Origin: Bacillota bacterium | GTDB lineage: Bacteria; Bacillota; Clostridia; Oscillospirales; Oscillospiraceae | Reading direction: 5' to 3' | DNA: 64,000 nucleotides | NCBI GenBank assembly: GCA_030535235.1 | Contig: JAUNCL010000007.1 | Location: forward strand, 1 to 64,000 | In this document: positions 25,889-34,123 of the stretch, piece after piece | Layout: each line of letters begins with the position of its first letter | How positions within the stretch are numbered: position 1 is the stretch's first letter | Made by a program: the position numbers and the translations under genes | The notes under the pieces: generated by a model | Told to the model about the DNA's origin: nothing | Seen by the model: only the letters and a program-made list of their open reading frames with translations | The model's database searches: none

Positions 25889-26275
25889 TCAGTTGCGGTA
25901 CCACCCGATCTTTCCGTTGGAAAGGTCCAGATAGAGCAGGACCAGCAGGCCGAAGGCGACCCATTTCTCCTTCCGCTCGTGCCTGATCTGTGCCTTCATT
26001 TCGTCCACCGTTTTCCAGAGATCCCGGATCCGATCCTCATAGATCTCCCGGACCATGGCCGGGGAACCATGGGCAGGCTGGTGCTGGGATTTGGGCGTCT
26101 GTTCCGAATCCCCCAGAAGGGCCAGGATTTTTCGTGCAATATCCTCCGGGGGGATCACAGATCCGTTGATGTATCGGCTGACCATACTTTCAGAAATATT
26201 GCACGCAGATGCAATTTCGTTCAGGGTCAGCCGGCTCTTTTCCTTCAAGGGTTTCGCACGCTCAGAAAAGGTCAT
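25889..26275 (-). CDS. XRE-family HTH regulator with C-terminal membrane helix
   Basis: 128 residues. The helix-turn-helix, at about residues 15-58 (LTLNEIASACNISESMVSRYINGSV), is Cro/CI type. A charged coiled region (REIYEDRIRDLWKTVDEMKAQIRHERKEK) precedes a hydrophobic segment near 109-121 (VAFGLLVLLYLDL), so the regulator is likely tethered to the membrane. AAAGGAGG lies 8 nt upstream of the ATG at 26275. Immediately upstream is an array of five TTGCA[T/C] repeats that is a likely self-operator. It is divergent from spo0A. Confidence 0.85.
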   Translation of the reverse strand: MTFSERAKPLKEKSRLTLNEIASACNISESMVSRYINGSVIPPEDIARKILALLGDSEQTPKSQHQPAHGSPAMVREIYEDRIRDLWKTVDEMKAQIRHERKEKWVAFGLLVLLYLDLSNGKIGWYRN

Positions 26276-26289
26276 AGATTCGCCTCCTT

Positions 26290-26344
26290 TTGCATGGGGT
26301 GCCAGAGATTTTGCATGAAATTGCATGGATTGCACCCATTGCAT
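26290..26344. promoter_or_regulatory. Phased TTGCAT repeat array, likely operator
   Basis: Copies start at 26290, 26311, 26321, 26330 (TTGCAC) and 26339; the steps of 21, 10, 9 and 9 bp put them on about one face of the helix. An inverted ATTGCAC/ATGCAAT pair lies at 26198-26215 inside the regulator gene. Confidence 0.6.
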
Positions 26345-26365
26345 ATCTGACTATGGACTTTTCTG

Positions 26366-26583
26366 TTGACAATCGTTAGGATATTATTGGAAAAAACACA
26401 GGATAAAAATAGAAAACACGGGAAACCGTCAGAGATCTGACGAAGTTTGGGATAGAGGGAGGAGGAACGCTCTTCTCCCTATTCCAACAATTTATTTTAG
26501 CATATCACCCCACATTCTGCAAGTTAAACAAACCCTTACATCATAAAAATTTAGTCATTACGACAGAAAGGAAGAAAAGAGCC
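26366..26583 (+). other. AT-rich leader region of spo0A
   Basis: It holds TTGACA at 26366 without a well-spaced -10, a CGTCAGA/TCTGACG inverted repeat at 26427-26442, and an imperfect hairpin at 26449-26485 followed by a T-rich stretch. I cannot assign the promoter; a sigma-H type is possible from AGGAT motifs but not convincing. Confidence 0.4.
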
Positions 26584-27366
26584 ATGAGAACAAAGTACCG
26601 GATTCTGATCGCAGACATGGAGGCATCCTTCCGCCACATTCTGGCGGAAAGCCTGAACGCAGAAGAGGATATGCAGGTCGTGGGCGAAACCGACGACGGG
26701 GAGAAGCTGCTGGAGCTGATCCGGGACGACCAGCCCGACCTGGTGGTGATGGATGTGGTCCTCCACAGCAGAGACGGCATCGAGGCCCTGGACGGACTGC
26801 TGACGCTGCCCCTGACCCGGCGGCCCCGGGTCATCATCCTCTCCGGCTTTACCCGGAGCGGCATCGCCCGGCTGGCGGCGGAAAAGGGAGCGGACTACTG
26901 TCTGGTCAAGCCCTGCCAGATGGACACGGTCTGCGAGAGGATCCGGCAGCTCATGGCCCCCGCTCCCCCGCGGCCGGACAACGGCCGGAACAAGAGCCTG
27001 GAAATGATCGTCAGCTCCACCATTCACGAGCTGGGCATGCCCGCCCACGTGAAGGGGTATCAATATATTCGGGAGGCCATTCTTCTGTCGGTCTCCGACA
27101 TGCGCCTGCTCAGCGCGGTCACCAAGGAGCTCTACCCCATGGTGGCCCGGCGGTTCGGGACTACCCCGGGCCGGGTGGAGCGGGCCATCCGTCATGCCAT
27201 CGAGATTGCCTGGGACCGGGGAGATCTGGACGTTTTGCAGCAATACTTCGGCTACACGGTCTCCTACAGCAAGGGCCGGCCCACCAACTCGGAGTTTATC
27301 GCCATGGTAGCCGACCACCTGCAGCTGTCCCACAGGGAGCTGTGCAGCGGTTATAACGTGAGGTGA
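26584..27366 (+). CDS. spo0A: Sporulation master regulator Spo0A
   Basis: A response regulator controlling entry into sporulation. 260 residues. The receiver domain has the phospho-acceptor Asp57 (VVMDVVL), Ser87 and Lys109 (LVKP). The C-terminal DNA-binding domain has the characteristic GRVERAIRHAIEIAWDRGD and SYSKGRPTNSEFIAMVAD segments. The acidic pocket is IADME rather than the usual ADDN, so the second Asp is replaced by Met while Asp11 remains. GAAAGGAAG lies about 10 nt upstream. It does not have spoIVB as its neighbour here; it is divergent from an XRE regulator and convergent with metG. Confidence 0.95.
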   Translation: MRTKYRILIADMEASFRHILAESLNAEEDMQVVGETDDGEKLLELIRDDQPDLVVMDVVLHSRDGIEALDGLLTLPLTRRPRVIILSGFTRSGIARLAAEKGADYCLVKPCQMDTVCERIRQLMAPAPPRPDNGRNKSLEMIVSSTIHELGMPAHVKGYQYIREAILLSVSDMRLLSAVTKELYPMVARRFGTTPGRVERAIRHAIEIAWDRGDLDVLQQYFGYTVSYSKGRPTNSEFIAMVADHLQLSHRELCSGYNVR

Positions 27367-27386
27367 ACATGCCGGACCATAGTGAA

Positions 27387-27426
27387 AGCGGCCTGCTGGA
27401 GAATATCCCGGCAGGCCGCTCTGATT
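27387..27426 (+). terminator. Intrinsic terminator after spo0A
   Basis: AGCGGCCTGC pairs with GCAGGCCGCT across a 14-nt loop, followed by CTGATTTTAT. Confidence 0.7.
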
Positions 27427-27466
27427 TTATCCGGAAGAAGCTTGCTGCAAAATGCGCAGGATGCAC

Positions 27467-27635
27467 AAGGCCCCCCGCACCCATGGCTCCCCTGTGAGGG
27501 GAGCTGTCTGCAACGCAGACTGAGGGGTGCTATCGCCAGGAGATTTCGTCGTACCGGTACGACGCATGAACTGTCAGGATAGCACCCCTCCACCGCCTGA
27601 CGGCGGTCCCCCTCCCCTTGCAGGGGAGGCTTATT
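27467..27635. repeat. Nested palindromic intergenic element
   Basis: The end hairpins GGCTCCCCTGTGAGGGGAGC and TCCCCTTGCAGGGGAGGC resemble MITE-like element E. Inside, GGGGTGCTATCGCCAG faces CTGTCAGGATAGCACCCC, and at the core sits the perfect 16-bp palindrome GTCGTACCGGTACGAC. There is no reading frame. Confidence 0.75.
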
Positions 27636-27700
27636 TCTGCTTACCCTTTGGGTTTGTGCATTTTGTCTGTTTTGCAACAGGCCCCTTCTGCTTTACGCTC

Positions 27701-29686
27701 TCAGCACAGCTTCGCGCCGGCGGGGATGGCATCGTCCACCATGAGCAGGTTCAGCTTCTCCTCGCCGTTCTCCTTGTGGACGGCGGAGAGGAGCATGCCG
27801 CAGGACTCCAGACCCATCATCTTTCTGGGGGGCAGGTTGACAATGGCCACCAGGCTCTTGCCCACCAGGTCCTCGGGCTTGTAGAACATGGCAATGCCGG
27901 AGAGGATCTGCCGGTCGGTGCCGGTGCCGTCGTCCAGGGTGAACTTCAGCAGCTTCTTGGACTTCTTCACCGCTTCGCAGGCCTTGACCTTCACCACGCG
28001 GAAGTCGGACTTGACGAAGGTGTCGAAGTCCACTTCCTCCTCCCAGGGCTCCAGCTCGATGGCGGGCTGGGCGGGGGCGGCGGCAGCCTGACGGGCGGCT
28101 TCCAGCTCCTCCAGGGCCTTGTCCATGTCGATGCGGGGGAAGAGGTTCTCGCCCTTGGTGACGGCGGCCCCTTCCTCCCGGCTGCCCCAGACAGCGGCGG
28201 ACTCCCAGGTCTGGACCTCGGGGGCGGCCCCGGTCTGGGCGAAGAGCTTTTCACAGGACTCGGGCATGAAGGGGGACAGCAGGATGCCGCAGATGCGGGT
28301 GGCCTCCAGCAGGTTATACAGGACGTGGGCCAGACGGCCGCCGTTGGCCTCCATGTCCTTGGCCAGGGTCCAGGGGGTGGACTCGTCGATATACTTGTTG
28401 GCCCGCTGGATGACCTTGAAGACCTCGTCCAGGGCCTTGTGGGGGGCGCAGGCCTCCATGTTCTCCTCATAGCGGTCCCGCAGGGTGGAGGCCAGGGTGA
28501 TCAGGTCGGTGTCGAAGGGTTCGGGGGCGGCCCAGGTCTTGCAGCCGGCGGGCAGGGCGCCGCCGAAATACTTCTGGACCATGGCGGTGGTGCGGCTGAC
28601 CAGGTTGCCCAGGTCGTTGGCCAGGTCCACGTTGATGGTCTGGATCAGCAGCTCGTTGGAGAAGTTGCCGTCGGAGCCGAAGGGGAAGGTGCGCATCAGG
28701 AAGAAGCGCAGGGCGTCCACGCCGAACTTTTCCGCCAGGATGTAGGGGTCCACCACGTTGCCCTTGGACTTGGACATCTTGCCGCCGTCCAGCAGCAGCC
28801 AGCCGTGGCCAAAGACCCGCTTGGGCAGGGGCATCTCCATGCTCATCAGCATGGCGGGCCAGATGATGGAGTGGAAGCGGACGATCTCCTTGCCCACGAA
28901 GTGGTAGTCAGCGGGCCAGTAGTGGTCGTAGTCGTCGTACTTGTCGTTGAACAGGCCCAGGGCGGTGGTGTAGTTGAACAGGGCGTCCACCCACACGTAG
29001 ACCACGTGGCCGGGGTCGAAGTCCACCGGCACACCCCAGGAGAAGGAGGTGCGGGAGACACACAGGTCCTCCAGGCCGGGCTTGATGAAGTTGTTCACCA
29101 TCTCGTTGACCCGGGAGCGGGGCTGGAGGAAGTCGGTGTTCTCCAGCAGGTCCTGGACCCGGTCGGCGTACTTGGAGAGCCGGAAGAAGTAGGCCTCCTC
29201 CTCGGCATCCTGGACCTCCCGGCCGCAGTCGGGGCACTTGCCCTCCACCAGCTGGCTCTCGGTCCAGAAGGACTCGCAGGGCTTGCAGTACTTGCCCACA
29301 TACTTGCCCTTGTAGATGTCGCCCTTCTCGTACATCTTCTTAAAGATCTTCTGGATGGCTTCTACATGGTAGTCGTCGGTGGTGCGGATGAACCGGTCGT
29401 TGGAGATGTTCATCAGCTTCCACAGGTCCAGCACGCCCCGGGGGCCGGTGACGATGTTGTCCACGAACTCCTGGGGGGTGACGCCGGCCTCCTTGGCCTT
29501 GTCCTCGATCTTCTGGCCGTGCTCGTCGGTGCCGGTGAGGAACATGACGTCGCAGCCCTGGAGCCGCTTATAGCGGGCCATGGCATCGGTGGCCACGGTG
29601 CAGTAGGTGTGGCCGATGTGGAGCTTGTCCGAGGGGTAGTAGATGGGGGTGGTGATATAAAACTTTTTCTTCTGATCTCTTTCCAT
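27701..29686 (-). CDS. metG: Methionyl-tRNA synthetase
   Basis: It charges tRNA-Met for initiation and elongation. 661 residues. The HIGH motif is in DKLHIGHTYC; zinc ligands are in CKPC and CPDC; the KMSKS loop is in GGKMSKSKGN; the anticodon-binding helical domain follows; and the C-terminal OB-fold tRNA-binding domain runs from about residue 560 (FVKSDFRVVKVKACE). The ATG at 29686 has ATGGAGGA 7 nt upstream; the longer frame has none. It is monocistronic, bounded by repeats on both sides. Confidence 0.97.
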   Translation of the reverse strand: MERDQKKKFYITTPIYYPSDKLHIGHTYCTVATDAMARYKRLQGCDVMFLTGTDEHGQKIEDKAKEAGVTPQEFVDNIVTGPRGVLDLWKLMNISNDRFIRTTDDYHVEAIQKIFKKMYEKGDIYKGKYVGKYCKPCESFWTESQLVEGKCPDCGREVQDAEEEAYFFRLSKYADRVQDLLENTDFLQPRSRVNEMVNNFIKPGLEDLCVSRTSFSWGVPVDFDPGHVVYVWVDALFNYTTALGLFNDKYDDYDHYWPADYHFVGKEIVRFHSIIWPAMLMSMEMPLPKRVFGHGWLLLDGGKMSKSKGNVVDPYILAEKFGVDALRFFLMRTFPFGSDGNFSNELLIQTINVDLANDLGNLVSRTTAMVQKYFGGALPAGCKTWAAPEPFDTDLITLASTLRDRYEENMEACAPHKALDEVFKVIQRANKYIDESTPWTLAKDMEANGGRLAHVLYNLLEATRICGILLSPFMPESCEKLFAQTGAAPEVQTWESAAVWGSREEGAAVTKGENLFPRIDMDKALEELEAARQAAAAPAQPAIELEPWEEEVDFDTFVKSDFRVVKVKACEAVKKSKKLLKFTLDDGTGTDRQILSGIAMFYKPEDLVGKSLVAIVNLPPRKMMGLESCGMLLSAVHKENGEEKLNLLMVDDAIPAGAKLC

Positions 29687-29745
29687 TGTGTATTCCTCCA
29701 TGCGCACAGAGCGCTGTTTTTTCAAGATATCGCAGCCCGGGATGG

Positions 29746-29860
29746 CATAATACAACCCGCCCCGTCGTAGGGGCGCTTCACGAAGCGCCCGAAACGTGGC
29801 AATTCCCCTCCACGCAGCACGGGCGATTCATGAATCGCCCCTACGAAATGGGTGGAGGGC
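29746..29860. repeat. Intergenic repeat D, copy 1
   Basis: About 110 bp: ATACAA, then the hairpin GGGGCGCTTCACGAAGCGCCC, a spacer with CCTCCACGCAGC, then GGGCGATTCATGAATCGCCC. A second copy is at 62802-62905. Confidence 0.85.
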
Positions 29861-29878
29861 GGTCCAAGCCCCAGGTAG

Positions 29879-29910
29879 GGAACGGGCATGCCCGTTCCGC
29901 CGGGTTTTAC
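29879..29910. repeat. Palindromic repeat module A
   Basis: The 20-bp palindrome GGAACGGGCATGCCCGTTCC at 29879-29898, placed after repeat D. Confidence 0.85.
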
Positions 29911-29920
29911 AGGGGATAAT

Positions 29921-30790
29921 TCAGGGGTCCTCCTTCTCCGGCGCCGGGCCGCAGCCGGGGCAGGTCTGGCAGGCGCCGCCGCAGGCGGGCTGGCCCTCAG
30001 GGGGCTGGGGCTTGCCGTCGTTGGTCAGCAGGGCCGAGGCCATGGACAGCAGGTAGAAGATCATGGCCAGCAGCAGGGCCGCATCCGCCAGGGGCAGGCC
30101 GTCCCCCAGGACCATGATGCCCAGGGCGGGCCCCAGCAGGCAGGTGATGAGGGCTCCCGTCACCTGACCCTTGCCGAAGGCGAAGCCCGGCAGCAGGCAG
30201 CAGGCCCCCATGGACAGCATGGCCGCCAGCAGGAAGAAGACATAGCCCTCCAGCACCGGGTCCTGGGCCCAGCTCTGGTAGTTGGCCATGACCCACAGGC
30301 AGCAGGTCAGGCCGGGCAGCAGCACCCAAACGGACTTCACCTGCCGGCCCTTCCCCATGGCCTGGACGGTGAACCAGATCCCCGCCGCCGCGGCCAGGCA
30401 GACCACCCCCAGGATGGGCCGCAGGATGCCCACCGCCCGGGTGCCGGTGTAGAGGTCCATCGGGGCGGAGACAAAGGCCTCCACATTGAGGAAGCCACCC
30501 GCCAGCAGCAGGACCGCCCCGGCCATCATCCCGGAGAGCTGGACCAGGCCGGAGGGCCGGAAGGCGGCGGTGTAACAGGTTTCAAAGGTGCGGTGTTTTC
30601 CCAGGCTCAGGCCGATGAGGACCAGGGCGACCACCGCCGCCACCGCCCACATGGCCCAGGTGGCCGGCTGGCCGGGGATGGACAGGCCGGTGCCCGGTTC
30701 AAAGGCGGTCTTGAGCTGGAAGCGCCGGACCACCAGCCCCACAACGCCCCCCGCCGCGGCGACGGCGGGGAGGACCACTGCTTTTCGCAT
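29921..30790 (-). CDS. Multi-pass membrane protein with Cys-rich tail, unknown
   Basis: 289 residues with about eight hydrophobic segments from residue 5 to 260 and no recognised family motif. The tail (residues about 262-289) is CGGACQTCPGCGP plus acidic residues: five Cys in twelve residues, which would be cytoplasmic or exposed depending on helix number, and might bind metal. GAAAGGAG lies 8 nt upstream of the ATG at 30790. It is followed by repeat units, not by another gene on its strand. Confidence 0.7.
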   Translation of the reverse strand: MRKAVVLPAVAAAGGVVGLVVRRFQLKTAFEPGTGLSIPGQPATWAMWAVAAVVALVLIGLSLGKHRTFETCYTAAFRPSGLVQLSGMMAGAVLLLAGGFLNVEAFVSAPMDLYTGTRAVGILRPILGVVCLAAAAGIWFTVQAMGKGRQVKSVWVLLPGLTCCLWVMANYQSWAQDPVLEGYVFFLLAAMLSMGACCLLPGFAFGKGQVTGALITCLLGPALGIMVLGDGLPLADAALLLAMIFYLLSMASALLTNDGKPQPPEGQPACGGACQTCPGCGPAPEKEDP

Positions 30791-30950
30791 AAAAAAGAAC
30801 TCCTTTCGCGGGAAACCAAGGAGAGTCAAAGTTCCCAAAAAATCGGTACTTTACATCTTACCACATAATATGGGAAAACGCACGGAGATTTTATGGTTTT
30901 GGAAAATTTTTTTGTCCCCGCCCCGGTTTTGCAAACTCGCATCCTCCCTC

Positions 30951-30979
30951 TTGCAACCTGGCCCCTATTGTGATATGAT
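30951..30979 (+). promoter_or_regulatory. Predicted promoter of the DEAD-box helicase operon
   Basis: TTGCAA and TATGAT are separated by 17 nt, about 75 nt upstream of the ATG. Confidence 0.55.
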
Positions 30980-31053
30980 TCCTATATTATAGACATATTT
31001 TGTAAAAGAATCTGCCAACTCAAGAAATCATGGCAGGGTAAAGGAATTGTTTT

Positions 31054-32196
31054 ATGGAAATCAACGGCATTGAGGTCGAACTGGACCTCCGATACAGTGA
31101 AATGAATCTCTCCGAGGGGATCATGAAGGCCCTGGATCAAAAGGGCTTCACCCTGGCCACCCCCGTGCAGGCCGGGGCCATCCCCTGTTTCAAAGACGGC
31201 AAAGACGTCATGGCCAAGGCCCCCACCGGCTCTGGCAAGACCTTTGCCTTCGGCATCCCCATGATCGAGGACACCGACCCCGAGGGCACCGACATCACCG
31301 GCCTCATCCTGGCCCCCACCCGGGAGCTGGCCCTCCAGATCCAGGACGAGCTGCGCTCCCTGTGCGCCTATCTGCCCGGCATCCGCATCGCCTGTCTCTA
31401 CGGCGGTCAGCCCATCGACCGGCAGATCACCACCCTGAAGAAGCGGCCCCAGATCATCGTGGCCACCCCCGGCCGCCTCATGGACCACATGAAGCGCCGC
31501 ACCGTCCGCCTGGGCAAGGTGAAAACCGTGGTGCTGGACGAGGCCGACCGGATGCTGGACATGGGCTTTATCAAGGACGTCACCCGCATCCTGAAGCAGA
31601 TCCCCAACCGGAAGAACCTGGGGCTCTTCTCCGCCACCATCTCCCGGGAGGTCATGGATATCTCCTGGGTCTACCAGCGGGACCCGGTGGAGATCGTGGT
31701 CCGGCCCGTGGAGGAGAACAAGCCCAAGATCAGCCAGTACCGCATCAAGGTGGACATGGGCGGCAAGGTGGACCTGCTGGTCCGCATTCTGGAAGAGAAA
31801 CAGCTGGACCGGGTCATCGTCTTCTGCAACACCAAGAACACCACCGACCGGATCACCGGTCTGCTGAAGATGAAGGACGTCTCCGCCCAGTGCATCCACG
31901 GGGACCTGAGCCAGAAGGTCCGGGAAAAGGTCCTCTCCTCCTTCCGCAAGGGGGAGCTGCGGGTGCTGGTGGCCACCGACGTGGCCGCCCGGGGCCTGGA
32001 TATCGACGATGTGGACGCCGTCATCAATTATGATATCCCCGAAGAGGGGGAATACTACGTTCACCGCATCGGCCGCACCGGCCGGGCCAAGAACCAGGGC
32101 GCGGCCTACAACCTCCTCTCCTCCGTCACCGAGGAGATCCGGCTGGACGCCATCGTCCGCAACAATCAGTACGAAATCGAGACCATTACTCTATGA
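31054..32196 (+). CDS. DEAD-box RNA helicase
   Basis: 380 residues, the minimal two-domain core without extensions. Motif Q sits at the start (TPVQAGAIP), motif I is APTGSGKT, Ia PTRELALQ, II DEADRMLDMG, III SAT, and VI HRIGRTGR. It is a cytoplasmic ATP-dependent RNA remodeller, in ribosome assembly or mRNA decay; the exact role is unknown. AAAGGAA lies about 7 nt upstream. Its stop overlaps the next gene's ATG (ATGA), so the DUF2156 protein is translationally coupled to it. Confidence 0.93.
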   Translation: MEINGIEVELDLRYSEMNLSEGIMKALDQKGFTLATPVQAGAIPCFKDGKDVMAKAPTGSGKTFAFGIPMIEDTDPEGTDITGLILAPTRELALQIQDELRSLCAYLPGIRIACLYGGQPIDRQITTLKKRPQIIVATPGRLMDHMKRRTVRLGKVKTVVLDEADRMLDMGFIKDVTRILKQIPNRKNLGLFSATISREVMDISWVYQRDPVEIVVRPVEENKPKISQYRIKVDMGGKVDLLVRILEEKQLDRVIVFCNTKNTTDRITGLLKMKDVSAQCIHGDLSQKVREKVLSSFRKGELRVLVATDVAARGLDIDDVDAVINYDIPEEGEYYVHRIGRTGRAKNQGAAYNLLSSVTEEIRLDAIVRNNQYEIETITL

Positions 32197-33113
32197 TATC
32201 TTTTGAACCACCCAGTCTCTCCGACCGCTGCTGGGCCACTGCCCTGGCAGCGGTAGAGGGCACCCCCCTCTGCGACTACAGCTTTCCCGTCCTCTTCTGC
32301 TGGCAGGAGACCTATGGCATTCAGATCGCCCGCCTGGACCGGCGGATGCTGGTGAAGCTGGGCTCCTCCCGGGGGCCGGCCTATCTGTGGCCTGTGGGAG
32401 AGGGGGACCCCACCCCGGCTCTGGAGGCCCTGACCCGGGAGGCCCACAGCCAGGGCGGCCCGCTGCGGCTCATCTGCCTGGGCCAGTACCACAAAAACTG
32501 GCTGGCCGACCGCTACCCCGGCCGCTTCGCCTTTGCCGAGGTCCGGGACAGCTTTGACTACCTCTACTCCGTGGACCGGCTGGCCGACCTGCCCGGGAAA
32601 AAGCTCCACGCCAAGCGCAACCACATCCACCGGCTGGACGACCGCTGCCCCGGCTGGACCTGGGCCCCCCTGACCGACGGGGACATCCCCGCCTGCCTGG
32701 CCATGAGCGAGGCCTGGTATCAGGAGGCCCGGCTCCGGGACACCCCCGACGCCCTCTCCACCCTGGAGGACGAGCACCGGGCCCTGGTCCTGGCCATGGA
32801 ACACCGCCGGGCCCTGGGTCTGGAGGGCGTGGTCCTCCGCTGGCAGGGGGAGGTCTTTGCCTTCTCCCTGGGGGCTCCCCTGACCGAAACCGTCTTCGAC
32901 GTCCACTTCGAGCGGGCCAGAAACGACATCCAGGGGGCCTACCCCGCCGTGAACCGCTCCTTCGCCCGGTATGTGCGGGACCGCTATCCCCGGATCCGCT
33001 ACCTGAACCGGGAGGACGACATGGGCATCGAGGGCCTGCGCAAGGCCAAGCTGTCCTACTACCCAGACTATCTCCAAGTAAACTTCTGCGCCGTGGAAAC
33101 GGAGGCAGTTTAA
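32193..33113 (+). CDS. DUF2156 protein (phosphatidylglycerol lysyltransferase C-terminal-like)
   Basis: 306 residues with the twin GNAT-like fold of DUF2156: KKLHAKRNHIHRL, then a C-terminal half with FDVHFERARNDIQGAYPAVN and RYLNREDDMGIEGLRKAKLSY. In MprF this fold transfers aminoacyl groups from aminoacyl-tRNA to lipid; this soluble stand-alone form has no membrane part, so its substrate is open. It overlaps the helicase stop by 4 nt. A GNAT gene follows after 72 nt. Confidence 0.85.
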   Translation: MISFEPPSLSDRCWATALAAVEGTPLCDYSFPVLFCWQETYGIQIARLDRRMLVKLGSSRGPAYLWPVGEGDPTPALEALTREAHSQGGPLRLICLGQYHKNWLADRYPGRFAFAEVRDSFDYLYSVDRLADLPGKKLHAKRNHIHRLDDRCPGWTWAPLTDGDIPACLAMSEAWYQEARLRDTPDALSTLEDEHRALVLAMEHRRALGLEGVVLRWQGEVFAFSLGAPLTETVFDVHFERARNDIQGAYPAVNRSFARYVRDRYPRIRYLNREDDMGIEGLRKAKLSYYPDYLQVNFCAVETEAV

Positions 33114-33185
33114 ACGGGGTATGTCACCGAAGATCGAAGGATCCTCCTTGATGAAGCCCCATCTTTACGTAAGGAGGAAATCATC

Positions 33186-34064
33186 ATGATCAACATCCGC
33201 CAAGCAACGCCCGAGGAGCTTCCCCAGATCAAGGACCTGTGGAAGAAGTGCTTCGGAGACCCCAGCGCCTATATCGACGTTTTCTTCCAAAAATTTGCCG
33301 AGCCCAACCAGGTCCTGGTGGTGGAGGAGGACGGGGAGATCAACTCCATGGCCGTCATGCTCCCCTCCACCATGGAGCTGTCCGACGGCAATGAGGTCCC
33401 CGTGGGCTACGTCTACGCCCTGGCCACCAACCCCTATATGCAGGGCAAGGGCCACGCCCGCCAGCTGCTGGCCTACGCCGATCAGTACCTGAAGGAGAGA
33501 GGCATGAAGGCCATGGTCCTGGTGCCCGCCTCCCCCTCCCTCCACCGGTTCTTCGACGCCCTGGGCATGGACGAGTGCTTCTCCACCCGGAAGGTGGAGC
33601 TGCTCACCTCCAACCTCACCGGCAACATCGAGGGGGCCTCCATGGAGGTCATCTCCCCCGGCCAGTACAACGAGATCCGGGAGAGCTTCCTCATGCGCAC
33701 CTTCCACATGACCTACACCGACCACATGGTTCAGTTCCAGCAGATCGGCAGCCACCTCTCCGGCGGCGACCTGTACAAGATCGTGGTGGACGACGAGGTG
33801 GGCTGCGCCGCCATTGAGTACGTCCAGCAGCGCCGCCTGCTGGTGAAGGAGCTCATCATCTCCCCGGAGAAGATGGCCAAGGCGGTGGAGATCATCGCCA
33901 GCCAGATGCCGGCCTCCCGCTACCATGTCCGCACCCCCGCCTTCTGGGACGGCCTGCCCGGCAGCTATCCCCAGTCCTTCGGCATGATCAAGTGGTATGA
34001 CCAGGCCCTGAAGACCAAGTGGTTCACCCGCCAGGACGCCTACCTGGGCCTGGCCTTCGACTGA
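33186..34064 (+). CDS. GNAT-family N-acetyltransferase
   Basis: 292 residues. The N-terminal GNAT domain has the acetyl-CoA loop ALATNPYMQGKGHARQLL near residue 82-99; the C-terminal part (about 160-292) resembles the second GNAT and sterol-carrier-like parts of Eis-type acetyltransferases, but the match is weak. The substrate is unknown. AAGGAGGA lies 7 nt before the ATG. It is the third gene on the strand after the helicase and DUF2156 genes and is closed by a strong terminator. Confidence 0.85.
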   Translation: MINIRQATPEELPQIKDLWKKCFGDPSAYIDVFFQKFAEPNQVLVVEEDGEINSMAVMLPSTMELSDGNEVPVGYVYALATNPYMQGKGHARQLLAYADQYLKERGMKAMVLVPASPSLHRFFDALGMDECFSTRKVELLTSNLTGNIEGASMEVISPGQYNEIRESFLMRTFHMTYTDHMVQFQQIGSHLSGGDLYKIVVDDEVGCAAIEYVQQRRLLVKELIISPEKMAKAVEIIASQMPASRYHVRTPAFWDGLPGSYPQSFGMIKWYDQALKTKWFTRQDAYLGLAFD

Positions 34065-34080
34065 ATTTCCATCCTGTTGC

Positions 34081-34120
34081 AAAGAGACGCCGCTCCACGC
34101 GGCGTCTCTTTTGTCTTTTT
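34081..34120. terminator. Bidirectional terminator between convergent genes
   Basis: A perfect 13-bp stem AAAGAGACGCCGC, a 5-nt loop, and T-rich flanks on the plus side. Confidence 0.85.
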
Positions 34121-34123
34121 TTC

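Noticed and set aside
26366..26395. TTGACA at 26366 as the spo0A promoter
   Set aside because: No -10 hexamer lies at 16-18 nt; TATTAT is only 10 nt away.
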